A stretch of DNA of 64,000 bases from Rhizobium sp. BK316. GTDB lineage: Bacteria; Pseudomonadota; Alphaproteobacteria; Rhizobiales; Rhizobiaceae. Shown here one piece after another: positions 34,473 through 42,965 of the stretch (positions are counted from its first letter, which is position 1; the number at the start of each line of letters is the position of its first letter). The DNA lies in assembly GCF_014193695.1 (NCBI RefSeq), contig NZ_JACHZR010000003.1:868001-932000 (forward strand). Reading direction: 5' to 3'. The position numbers and the translations under genes were made by a program. The notes beneath the pieces were generated by a model. That model was given only the letters and a program-made list of their open reading frames with translations. It did no database searches and was not told the origin of the DNA.

Positions 34473-37400
34473 TCATCTGCGGCCATGCACATATTTTTGG
34501 TCGGGTTTGAGAGCGATCGGCTCGCGATCGTTGGATACAGACCGCACCTCGTCATCGGCCCCTTCATGACGCAGCCCGACCCGGCGCAGGAATCGCATCA
34601 GCGCCCCTTCCAGATCGTCGACGAATGTGAAGATGACAGGGATGACGATGAGGCTGAGCAGCGTCGACATCATGACGCCGCCGATCACCACGATCGCCAT
34701 CGGCTGCCGGAAGCTGGAATCGCCGCCGGTCAGGCTGAGAGCGACCGGAAGCATGCCGCATGCCATGGCGATGGTGGTCATGACGATCGGCCGGGCGCGC
34801 TTGTGGCAGGCATCCACGAGAGCGTCGAACCTGGCCATGCCCTGGCGGCGCGACATGATCGCGTATTCGATGAGCAGGATGGAGTTCTTCGTCACCACGC
34901 CCATCAGCATGAGCAGCCCGATGACGGCCGCCATCGAGAAACTTGTTCCGGTCAACACCAGCGGCACGAGCGCGCCGCCGAGCGAGAGCGGCAGGGCCAT
35001 CAGCAAGGTGAGCGGCTGCAGGAAGTCGTGGAAGAGCAGGACGAGGACCGCGTAGATGCAGAACACGCCGATCGCCATGGCCAGGGCGAAGCTCTGGAAC
35101 AGTTCCGAGCTGCGCTGAAGCTCGCCTTGTTCGACAAGCGTGACGCCGGACGGCAGATGCTGGAGCGCCGGCAGCGCCTGTGCCTCGCGGTTGACGTCGC
35201 CGAGGATGCGGCCGTTGAGTTCGACCGACACGGTGACATTGCGCATCCGGTCGATGCGGTCGATTTCGGAGGGGCTGCCGCCGATCCCAATATCGGCAAT
35301 CGACCCGAGATCGACATTGCCGTTCGTGCCCGCCACCCGCATGTTCTTGATATCGTCCAGGCTGGTGCGCGATTCCGGGCTGAAGCGGACGACGATCGGA
35401 ACCTGGCGCTGCGGCAGGTTGAGCTTCGGCAGGTTGGCGGAATATTCCCCGTTCGTCGCCACGCGTGCGGCCTCGGCGATAGCGCTTGACGTTACCCCCA
35501 ATGCGGCTGCGCGCGCAAAATCGGGCGTAATCTGGATCTCGGGTGCCTGCCTTGCTGCGGTAGACGTCACCGCTCCGATACCGTTCAGCGTGCGGAGCTG
35601 CTCTTCGAGCGCAGTACTCGCGCTGTCGAGGGCGTTGGCATCGTCGCTGGCAAGGGTGATCTCGAGCTTGGTGCCGTTGGAGCCGCCGCCGACTTCGACA
35701 CGCACGCCTGATAGAACCGAAAGAGCCTGCCGGATGTCGCTTTCGATTTCCGACTGCTTGCGGTCACGCTCGCCGATCGACGACAGCACGGCGACGATTG
35801 TGGCAGAATTGACGCTGCTCGTGGTGCTGGCGTCGGCGCCGCCACCCGAAGATGCGGAGCCGACCGAAGAGAAGACACGGGTGACGTCCTGCAGCTTGCC
35901 GACGATATCGGCGGCTTTCCGGGTCGCGGTGTCCGTCTGCTCGATGGTGGCGCCGGGCTGCAAGGTGAGCGTGATCTGGGTTCGCGCGTCGTCGGAAGCG
36001 GGCAGGAAGCCGGATTTCAGCAGCGGGATCGTGGACAGCGAAAGTGCGACGACGACAGCGGTTATGGCCACCGTGGTCTTCCGGCGATTCATGGCCGCCT
36101 TCACGACTGCCAGATAGATGCGCATGATGCGGCCGTCCTTTTCCTCCGTCGGAGGGACAGCCTTCATGAAATAGGCGGCCATCATCGGCGTCAGCAGGCG
36201 CGCGACGACGAGCGAGGCGAGGACGGCGACGGCGGCGGTGACCCCGAACTGGCGGAACAAAAGTCCCGGAATACCGCTCATAAAGGCCGTTGGCAGGAAG
36301 ACGGCAACCAGCGTGAAGGTGGTTGCGATGACCGCGAGCCCGATCTCGTTGGCGGCTTCGAGGGCGGCATCGATCGGCCGCTTGCCCATCTGCAGGTGAC
36401 GGGCGATGTTTTCGATCTCGACGATGGCGTCGTCGACGAGGATGCCGACGACGAGCGACAGTGCCAGCAGCGTGATGGTATTCAGGCTGAAGTCGCAAAG
36501 GTACATGACCAGGAAGGTCGGGATCACGGACAGGGGCAGCGCCACGGCCGAGAGGATCGTCGCGCGCCAGTCACGAAGGAAGAGCCAGACGACGATGATC
36601 GCCAGGATCGCCCCCTCGTACAGCATGTGCATCGAACCATCGTAGTTGTCGATGATCGGCCCGATCGTGCTGTAGGCTTCGTCGATCTGGACGTTGGAAT
36701 GTTTGGCGGCGAACTGTTTGATCGCCTTGTCGATGTCGGTCGAGACGCCGCTGTCTGAAAAGCCATTCGAGCGCTTGATCTCGACCGCGATCACCGGTTT
36801 GCCGTCGAGATAGGCCATTGAGGACCGCTCTGCGAAACTGTCGGTGACGGATGCGACTTCGTCGAGGCGAACCTGCTGGCCGTTGGCCAGGGGAATTCTT
36901 AGTCCTTTCAATGCCTCGACCGATGGCAGAGCGCCGAGCGTGCGCAGCGTTTGACGGGTGCCGCCGATTTCGCCGAGGCCGCCCGACGTATCCGCCTGCA
37001 CCGCCTTCAGCTGCGACGATACAGTCGCGGCGGTGACCCCGAGCGACGCCATTGTCGCGGGATCGAGATCGACGTGAACCTCGCGGTCGATCCCACCGAT
37101 GCGGTTGACTTCTCCGACGCCGGACACCGAGAGCAGCGCCTTGGTCAGATCATTGTCGACAAACCAGGAAAGCTCGGTTTCGTTGAGAGCAGTCGAGCGG
37201 ACGGCATAGGTGACCAGCGCGGAGCTTTGAACCGTGACCTTGGTGACGCTTGGTGTCTCCATCTGCGCCGGAAGATCGCCCTTGACGCTGTCGACGGCGT
37301 TGCGGACTTCGTTGAGGGCCGCTTCGCTGTCTTTCTCCAGCTTGAAGGAAACCTTGATCGAGACGGTGCCGTCGGTGATGGTCGTGGTGATGTGGTCGAG

Positions 37401-37628
37401 ATAGCTGAGCGAAGCCAAACTGTCTTCGATGGTGCGGGCGACCTCGGTTTCGAGCTGTGCCGGCGCCGCGCCGTCGAGCGTCGCTGTGACGCTGATCGTG
37501 GGAAGGTCCATATCGGGGAAGTTCTGGACCGCCAGGGTCTTGAAGGCCAAGAGTCCCCCAACCGTCAGCATCACGAACAGCAATATTGCCGGGACGGGGT
37601 TGTGGATCGACCATGCCGAGAAGTTCAT
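34473..37628 (-). CDS. RND-family efflux transporter permease
   Basis: A 1051-residue inner membrane pump. The N-terminus MNFSAWSIHNPVPAILLFVM and the VQNFPDMDLPTISVTATLDG segment are typical of RND pumps. Duplicated membrane halves are evident, with IVGILVDDAIVEIENIARHL carrying the proton-relay aspartates of helix 4, and a matching helix 10 region. It works with the adaptor encoded immediately upstream (one-base overlap) and the NodT-type outer membrane factor at 41.0-42.6 kb. Drug or heavy-metal selectivity cannot be set from sequence; the two aspartates are more like the HAE group. Confidence 0.9.
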   Translation of the reverse strand: MNFSAWSIHNPVPAILLFVMLTVGGLLAFKTLAVQNFPDMDLPTISVTATLDGAAPAQLETEVARTIEDSLASLSYLDHITTTITDGTVSIKVSFKLEKDSEAALNEVRNAVDSVKGDLPAQMETPSVTKVTVQSSALVTYAVRSTALNETELSWFVDNDLTKALLSVSGVGEVNRIGGIDREVHVDLDPATMASLGVTAATVSSQLKAVQADTSGGLGEIGGTRQTLRTLGALPSVEALKGLRIPLANGQQVRLDEVASVTDSFAERSSMAYLDGKPVIAVEIKRSNGFSDSGVSTDIDKAIKQFAAKHSNVQIDEAYSTIGPIIDNYDGSMHMLYEGAILAIIVVWLFLRDWRATILSAVALPLSVIPTFLVMYLCDFSLNTITLLALSLVVGILVDDAIVEIENIARHLQMGKRPIDAALEAANEIGLAVIATTFTLVAVFLPTAFMSGIPGLLFRQFGVTAAVAVLASLVVARLLTPMMAAYFMKAVPPTEEKDGRIMRIYLAVVKAAMNRRKTTVAITAVVVALSLSTIPLLKSGFLPASDDARTQITLTLQPGATIEQTDTATRKAADIVGKLQDVTRVFSSVGSASSGGGADASTTSSVNSATIVAVLSSIGERDRKQSEIESDIRQALSVLSGVRVEVGGGSNGTKLEITLASDDANALDSASTALEEQLRTLNGIGAVTSTAARQAPEIQITPDFARAAALGVTSSAIAEAARVATNGEYSANLPKLNLPQRQVPIVVRFSPESRTSLDDIKNMRVAGTNGNVDLGSIADIGIGGSPSEIDRIDRMRNVTVSVELNGRILGDVNREAQALPALQHLPSGVTLVEQGELQRSSELFQSFALAMAIGVFCIYAVLVLLFHDFLQPLTLLMALPLSLGGALVPLVLTGTSFSMAAVIGLLMLMGVVTKNSILLIEYAIMSRRQGMARFDALVDACHKRARPIVMTTIAMACGMLPVALSLTGGDSSFRQPMAIVVIGGVMMSTLLSLIVIPVIFTFVDDLEGALMRFLRRVGLRHEGADDEVRSVSNDREPIALKPDQKYVHGRR

Positions 37629-38701
37629 CAGTTTTTCTCCGCGATCTTCACGAGGTCATTGTCCGAGAGGAATGCGCCGCCCGAGGTCACCACCTTCGAC
37701 GTCCGGTCTATGCCGGAGACGATTTCCACCTCGCCATTGTTGCGGCGGCCGGTTTCCACCCGGACCCTTTGCACCCGTTGATCCTCGCTTGCGGTGAAGA
37801 CGTAACTGATCCCGTCCCGGAACACGATTGCGGTCTCGGGCACGGTCAGCGCCGGGGAGGTCTGCAGCTCGATGTTGCCCGTGACGTAGAGGCCCGTGCG
37901 TGGACGGGTGTCGGCCGGCAGCGTGACATAGACGATTGCCCGGCTGGTATCGGTGCTAACCGACGGCCCGACAAGCCTCACCTTGCCCTCGATGGCGTGG
38001 CCTTCAGGCCCGTTGACCTGGACGCTCAGGCCCTCCGAAATGCGCGGGAGGTAGCGGGCGGAAACCTCGGCCTGCCATTCGATCCGCTGCTGGCGAACCA
38101 TGCGGAACAGTTCCGTGCCGGCGGAGACGACGGCGCCGAGATCGGCGGAACGCGACGTGATGAGGCCGTCGTCGACGGCCGTTATGGTCGTCTGCGCAAG
38201 CTTGATCTTTTCGCCGTTGAGCGCGGCCTCTTCGGATGCAAGACTTGCCGTCGCCGTCTGCTCGTCGGCGAGATATTCGACGATCTTCTCATCGGAGAGC
38301 GCCCCTGAAGGCTGGAGCTGCCGCGCCCGGTCGGCATTGGCCTTGGCCTTCGAGAGGCTCGCCTTGGCGGTCGCGACGGCGGCCTCCTGCTTGCGAAGAT
38401 CGGCGAGCACGCTTTCCTGCGAAAGCCGCACGAGCGTCTGGCCCTTGGTGACCACGGAACCGACATCGACGAGAACATCGGTTATGCGCAGCCCGCTCGT
38501 CTCGGAGGCGATGACCGCTTCCTGCCACGGTTTCAGCCATCCGCTCGCCGGAACCGTCTCGGGCCAGTCCCGCTGCGCCGGCGTCGTCAGCGAGACGGTG
38601 AGGGCGGTTGCCGCGGCCTGTTCCGCCATGGCGTTGCGGAGGGGAGAGAACAGCGCCATCGCAACGAAGGCGGAGGCCAATAGTCTGGAGGTTTTTCTCA
38701 A
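37628..38701 (-). CDS. RND efflux periplasmic adaptor (membrane fusion protein)
   Basis: A 357-residue adaptor with the lipoyl halves (GSVVTKGQTLVRLSQESVLA, ITAVDDGLITSRSADLGAVV), a coiled-coil hairpin between them (ADLRKQEAAVATAKASLSKA) and a beta-barrel domain. A TTG at 38701 is chosen as start: it has AAGGA eight bases upstream and opens a proper signal peptide (RKTSRLLASAFVAMALFSPL). The next upstream ATG at 38776 lacks a ribosome-binding site and would bury the signal. The stop overlaps the pump start. Confidence 0.87.
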   Translation of the reverse strand: MRKTSRLLASAFVAMALFSPLRNAMAEQAAATALTVSLTTPAQRDWPETVPASGWLKPWQEAVIASETSGLRITDVLVDVGSVVTKGQTLVRLSQESVLADLRKQEAAVATAKASLSKAKANADRARQLQPSGALSDEKIVEYLADEQTATASLASEEAALNGEKIKLAQTTITAVDDGLITSRSADLGAVVSAGTELFRMVRQQRIEWQAEVSARYLPRISEGLSVQVNGPEGHAIEGKVRLVGPSVSTDTSRAIVYVTLPADTRPRTGLYVTGNIELQTSPALTVPETAIVFRDGISYVFTASEDQRVQRVRVETGRRNNGEVEIVSGIDRTSKVVTSGGAFLSDNDLVKIAEKN

Positions 38702-38837
38702 CGATGCATTCCTTGTCGTCAAGGCATCGGCGCCTTTTCCCGATCGGCGCCAATTCGACGAAGGATTGCCGCTCATGCACGGCAAGCGGGTTTCGGCGCG
38801 CGTCGATGTCATGGCAGGATAAGTAACGGGGCGAACG

Positions 38838-38864
38838 TTAAGTGCGGTCAAGTTAGTGTTAAGT
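38838..38864. promoter_or_regulatory. Direct GTTAAG repeats, candidate response-regulator site
   Basis: GTTAAG occurs at 38838-38843 and 38859-38864, 21 bases apart, with GTTAGT at 38853 between them. They lie in the divergent promoter region of the efflux operon and the two-component operon. Confidence 0.5.
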
Positions 38865-38933
38865 TGGGTAAAACTTGGCCGTACGACGGTATTCGTGCTG
38901 TATGGCTTGTCGAAATTGATAACGGAAACGCCA

Positions 38934-39620
38934 ATGAACAAGGTTCTTCTCATCGACGACGATGCCGAGCTGACGACACTTCTGCAGGAATATCTGGTCG
39001 AAGAAGGATATGACGTCGTAACGGATACGGACGGCCGCGCCGCCATTGCTGCCGCTGCCGGCAATACGGTCGACATCATCGTACTCGACATCATGATGCC
39101 CCGCATGAACGGGATCGAAGTCCTGCAGAGGGTCAGGAAGCTGAGTCAGGTCCCCGTCCTGATGCTGACGGCAAGAGGTGATGATGTCGATCGGATATCC
39201 GGTCTCAATCTCGGCGCCGACGACTATGTGCCGAAGCCTTGCTCGCCGGGCGAGCTTGCGGCGAGGCTGCGCGCCATCCTGCGACGCGCGGGGCAGCCGG
39301 CAACAGGGGTGTCGGCCGACACCGTCAGGGCAGGGCAGCTCGTGATCCATTCCGGCAGCAGAAGCGCCGAATGGCGCGGTGCGACTTTGGAGCTGACCGG
39401 CACCGAGTTCAGCCTGCTCGAAGTTCTCGCCCGCAGCGCCGGCCAGCTGGTGTCGAAACAGGATATTTCGAAGCGGGCCTTCGGCAAGCCGCTCACCCCG
39501 TTCGATCGCCGGATCGACGTCCATATCAGCAGCGTTCGCCAAAAGCTCGGGTTGCGGGAGGACGGTCAATCCTGGATCCAGTCCGTTCGCGGCCAGGGCT
39601 ATCAACTTCTCGTGGACTGA
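38934..39620 (+). CDS. OmpR/CpxR-type response regulator
   Basis: A 228-residue regulator. The receiver domain has the acidic pair DDD (8-10), phospho-acceptor Asp52 (IVLDIMMP), and the KP motif (VPKPCSP). The C-terminal winged helix reads LTGTEFSLLEVLARSAGQLV and IDVHISSVRQKLG. GGAAA precedes the ATG at 38934. It is followed after 2 bases by the kinase gene. It is divergent from the efflux operon, which it probably controls. Confidence 0.9.
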   Translation: MNKVLLIDDDAELTTLLQEYLVEEGYDVVTDTDGRAAIAAAAGNTVDIIVLDIMMPRMNGIEVLQRVRKLSQVPVLMLTARGDDVDRISGLNLGADDYVPKPCSPGELAARLRAILRRAGQPATGVSADTVRAGQLVIHSGSRSAEWRGATLELTGTEFSLLEVLARSAGQLVSKQDISKRAFGKPLTPFDRRIDVHISSVRQKLGLREDGQSWIQSVRGQGYQLLVD

Positions 39621-39622
39621 CC

Positions 39623-40915
39623 ATGCCCCGGCTTTTCTGGAAGTTCTTCGCGACGATCTGGTTGACGCTTGCAGCGACGCTCACGGTCATCATCGTGATC
39701 GTCAACCTCTTTCAGATCCCGCCTCCCGGCCGCAATCGGGAATACCAGGAGCGGGCGATCATTCTGAAGCTGACGACGAACGTGCTTGCGAGGGATGGCG
39801 AGGACGCCGCCGCGCATTTCGTCCGCACCAGCGAAGATGCGGTGCCGCTGGGCCTGACGCTGTCGAAAATCGCCGATTCAACCGTGTGCGGAGACGAGAG
39901 CACGGCAGAGGCGAGATCCGTCCTCAAGGATGGAACTTGCTACCGGATCTCCGTGGCGCCGGAAGCCAGCTTCTTTCTCAACATCATGGACAATCTGGCT
40001 CTGTTGGTGCCATGGCTTTCGATTTTCGTTTCGAGCACGGTCGCTGCGGCCGCGCTCGCCAGATACCTCATTCGTCCCGTCGTCCACCTTCGCGATGGCC
40101 TGAGCGCTCTCGCCCACGGCCGTTTCGACGTCCGCATCGGTGACAAGATGGCGGGACGGAGGGACGAGGTCACCGCGCTTGCGCATGATTTCGATTCCAC
40201 CGCCGCCCGGCTTCAGGAGCTTCAGGATGCGCAGCAGAGACTGTTCCATGACGTTTCCCATGAACTGCGTTCGCCCTTGTCCCGCCTGCAGGCCGCAGTC
40301 GGCGTTCTCCGGCAGAGTCCGGCCAGACTTGGCGCCATGCTGGATCGTATGGACAGGGAGGTCGAACGGCTCGATACGCTGGTGGGAGAGGTTCTAACGC
40401 TTGCCAGGCTGACGGCGGGATCCGGCCTGCCGCTGAAGACGCAGACCCTCGATGTCATCGAACTCCTGAACGAAATCCTCGGCGATGCGGCTTTCGAAGC
40501 CCAGGCGCGTGAGGTCTCGATCACCACGGCGGTCGACGGCGTCTTCCGGGCCGAGGTCGAGGGCGAGCTCATCTACAGGGCGCTCGAAAACGTCGTCCGC
40601 AACGCGGTCAAATATACCGCCGATCATTCGTTCATCTCCGTGTCCTGCGAGGCGACGGCCGACCGCCTCGAGATCTGCGTCACGGATCAGGGGCCGGGCG
40701 TCACGCGAGACGAACTCGAACGGATCTTCCAGCCGTTTTCACGCGGGAAGGATGCCTTGCCGAGAGGCGGATACGGTCTGGGTCTCGCCATCACCAGGCA
40801 GGCCATCGAACGCCATGGCGGGCGCGTGCATGCGTCATTGCCGGAGGCGGGTGGCCTGGCGATCACCCTGGAGCTTCCCAGACAGCCCAGATCCTTCGGC
40901 CGGGATTTTACCTAA
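39623..40915 (+). CDS. Sensor histidine kinase
   Basis: A 430-residue membrane kinase. Two helices (about 10-30 and 127-147) flank a short periplasmic domain with two cysteines, Cys89 and Cys106. A HAMP domain follows at about 150-200. The H-box FHDVSHELRSPLSRLQ has His213. The N, G1 (DQGPGVT) and G2 (GGYGLGLAI) boxes are intact. It is related to CpxA-type envelope sensors. The periplasmic cysteine pair could respond to redox or metal stress, which is inference. Confidence 0.9.
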   Translation: MPRLFWKFFATIWLTLAATLTVIIVIVNLFQIPPPGRNREYQERAIILKLTTNVLARDGEDAAAHFVRTSEDAVPLGLTLSKIADSTVCGDESTAEARSVLKDGTCYRISVAPEASFFLNIMDNLALLVPWLSIFVSSTVAAAALARYLIRPVVHLRDGLSALAHGRFDVRIGDKMAGRRDEVTALAHDFDSTAARLQELQDAQQRLFHDVSHELRSPLSRLQAAVGVLRQSPARLGAMLDRMDREVERLDTLVGEVLTLARLTAGSGLPLKTQTLDVIELLNEILGDAAFEAQAREVSITTAVDGVFRAEVEGELIYRALENVVRNAVKYTADHSFISVSCEATADRLEICVTDQGPGVTRDELERIFQPFSRGKDALPRGGYGLGLAITRQAIERHGGRVHASLPEAGGLAITLELPRQPRSFGRDFT

Positions 40916-40926
40916 CTTTACAGTTT

Positions 40927-40943
40927 CTTAACCGCCATTAACC
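40927..40943. promoter_or_regulatory. CTTAACC/ATTAACC repeat before the outer membrane factor gene
   Basis: CTTAACC (40927-40933) and ATTAACC (40937-40943) repeat with a 10-base period, the spacing used by OmpR-family dimers. The complement is the same GTTAAG/GTTAAT core found in front of the efflux operon. Confidence 0.45.
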
Positions 40944-40992
40944 TTGGCGTCGCTAAGCCTGAACCCTCGATCCAGGTTCGGAAGGCTCGCCA

Positions 40993-42633
40993 GTGAGTAG
41001 GTCGCTTTGCGCAAGACTATCATCCCTCAGCTACGCCACATCGGGACTAGAGCGGTTCAGCTTTTCACGGAAGCGCATAACCGCTCCAAGTTTTTGTTTT
41101 TACGCAATTCCGGACGGAAAACCGCTTCGCACTTTTCCTGGAATTGCTCTCGCGCTTCTGCTGGCGGGCTGCGTCAGCGGCCCGGACCACGTTCCCCCGC
41201 AGATGCCGCTTCCGGCGAAATTCGAAGAGGGGAGTAACAAGAGCAACGGCAATGTCGTGACGGAGCAGTGGTGGACCGCCTATCGCGACACGAAGCTCGA
41301 CGGGTTTGTCGTTTACGGCCTCAGCGAGAACCTTGATGTGCTGCAGGCGCTCGAAAGCATCAACTCAGCTTCTGCCAACGTAACGATTGCCGGTGCAGGC
41401 AGCCTGCCGAGCCTGACTGTCGACGCATCGCATACAGTATCCGGCGAGAAGGGAGGGCTCCGCACCACGGTTGGCGCCACGAACACAACGGGGGGCGATG
41501 CCAGCCTTTCCTGGCTGCTCGACTTCTTCGGCCAGTACCGTCGCTCGAAAGAGAGCGCGATTGCCTCGCTTGGGGCAGCCTATGCGACGGCCGACGATGC
41601 AAAACTCACCTTTCTGAAGGACCTGGTCGACAGCTATATTGACGCCCGCTACTATCAGGAGCGCATCGCGCTTTCACAGGCGAACTTGAAATCCCGCCAG
41701 CAGACCTACGAACTCACGCTGCTGCAGCTCAAGGCAGGTGCGGCCTCCCGTCTCGACGTCGTTCAGGCCGAGGGCCTGGTACAGTCTACGAAGGCCGACA
41801 TTCCTGGCCTCGAACAGAGCTTCACCGAGTCGGCCCATCACATTGCAACCTTGCTCGGGATGCCGGCGGCCTCGCTGACGGACGATCTGCGCAAGAGTGC
41901 GGGCCAGCCGGTTTTCCACGGCGACATTCGCGCCGGCATTCCGGCCGATCTTATCCGCAATCGTCCCGATATTCGCAAGGCAGAACGCGAGCTGGCGGCG
42001 GCCGTGGCCGATATCGGCGCAGCCGAAGCCCAGCTCTACCCGTCGATCTCGCTTTCCGGCTCGATTTCACCGAGCTGGGTCAAATCGTCCGGCGCCGGTG
42101 GCGGCGGCCTGACGACTTGGTCTTTCGGGCCAACGCTCAGCCTGCCGATCTTCGATGGCGGCAAATTGCGGGCCAATGTCGAGGTCGAGAAATCCGATGC
42201 CAGGACCCAATATCTGGCGTGGAAGGCAGCGGTGCTGAACGGCGTCGAAGAAGTTGAAAACGCGATCTCGGCCGTTCGCCGTGACACGCAGACGCTGGAA
42301 CCGTGGCGTAGACAGGTGCAGACGGCGCAGGAAGCGCTCGCGCTATCAACCACCAGCTACAAGGATGGCGCTTCGTCGCTGCTCGATGTCCTGGATGCGC
42401 AGCGCTCGGTTTCCGATGCTGAGGAAAGCCTTGCAGCCACCGTGCAGCAGGTCGCCAAGGACTATGCAGATTTGTACGTTGCCGTGGGTGCCGGCTACGT
42501 GACGCAAGAAGGACACTCCGATTTCGCAGGGGCCAGAACGCAAGCGCGAATTCCAACCAGGGTGCTCATCGACAAAAGTCCAGCGGATGGAACTGCGAGG
42601 CAGGACAAACCTGCGAGCTCGGCGGACCGATAG
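40993..42633 (+). CDS. NodT-type RND outer membrane factor lipoprotein with repeat-derived signal peptide
   Basis: A 546-residue TolC-like protein with two OEP repeats; typical motifs are WWTAYRDTKLDGFV, SLSWLLDFFGQYRRSKESAI, AGIPADLIRNRPDIRKAERE and PIFDGGKLRANVEVEKS. A GTG start at 40993 has GGAAGG upstream. The lipobox LLAGC gives mature Cys60, far later than usual. Residues 19-52 are encoded by a dispersed palindromic repeat that is in frame. An alternative TTG at 41007 opens MRKTIIPQLRHIG, a good signal start, but it now runs into another frame at the repeat. The gene completes the efflux complex. Confidence 0.85.
   Translation: MSRSLCARLSSLSYATSGLERFSFSRKRITAPSFCFYAIPDGKPLRTFPGIALALLLAGCVSGPDHVPPQMPLPAKFEEGSNKSNGNVVTEQWWTAYRDTKLDGFVVYGLSENLDVLQALESINSASANVTIAGAGSLPSLTVDASHTVSGEKGGLRTTVGATNTTGGDASLSWLLDFFGQYRRSKESAIASLGAAYATADDAKLTFLKDLVDSYIDARYYQERIALSQANLKSRQQTYELTLLQLKAGAASRLDVVQAEGLVQSTKADIPGLEQSFTESAHHIATLLGMPAASLTDDLRKSAGQPVFHGDIRAGIPADLIRNRPDIRKAERELAAAVADIGAAEAQLYPSISLSGSISPSWVKSSGAGGGGLTTWSFGPTLSLPIFDGGKLRANVEVEKSDARTQYLAWKAAVLNGVEEVENAISAVRRDTQTLEPWRRQVQTAQEALALSTTSYKDGASSLLDVLDAQRSVSDAEESLAATVQQVAKDYADLYVAVGAGYVTQEGHSDFAGARTQARIPTRVLIDKSPADGTARQDKPASSADR
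41047..41150. repeat. Dispersed rhizobial palindromic element inside a coding region
   Basis: A 104-bp element made of two hairpins. GAGCGGTT (41050-41057) pairs with AACCGCTC (41079-41086). GCAATTCC (41104-41111) pairs with GGAATTGC (41140-41147), with GGAAAA/TTTTCC inside. It begins CTAG and ends GCTCT, as copies of this intergenic family do. Confidence 0.75.
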
Positions 42634-42730
42634 CCTGCTCGTCGTTGAAGGCGGAAGCCAAAAGCGGCCAGAGGCAGAAGCGGAAATCGTGTCCGGCTGT
42701 CGACTTGGCGCAATGGTGGAAGGCGCAGCC

Positions 42731-42965
42731 TCAAAAGGCGGCGGTGTCGACTTGGCGCGTCGCTTTCAGCTCGAGGCGAGAGACGCCTGCGGCCACGTTC
42801 ACGCCGGTTCCGGTTTCACCGCTGAGCGGCTGCAATGCGAAGTTCTTCGAATTTCCGCCCACCAGGGCATTTGCCCCGAGGCCGACACCGACGGAAGCAC
42901 CGGCCGAGGCGCCGATATAGGTGCCGGCAAGAGCGCCATCGCCAAAGGAAACGGCAGGCGTGGCC
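42731..42965 (-). pseudogene. C-terminal remnant of a DUF992 protein
   Basis: About 76 codons ending in a TGA at 42731 read DGALAGTYIGASAGASVGVG, then LGANALVGGNSKNFALQPLS and VNVAAGVSRLELKATRQ. This is the glycine-rich repeat and ending typical of rhizobial DUF992 proteins. The signal peptide and first half are missing: the frame runs into the 3' end of dusA on the same strand. No ribosome-binding site or start was found. Confidence 0.6.
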
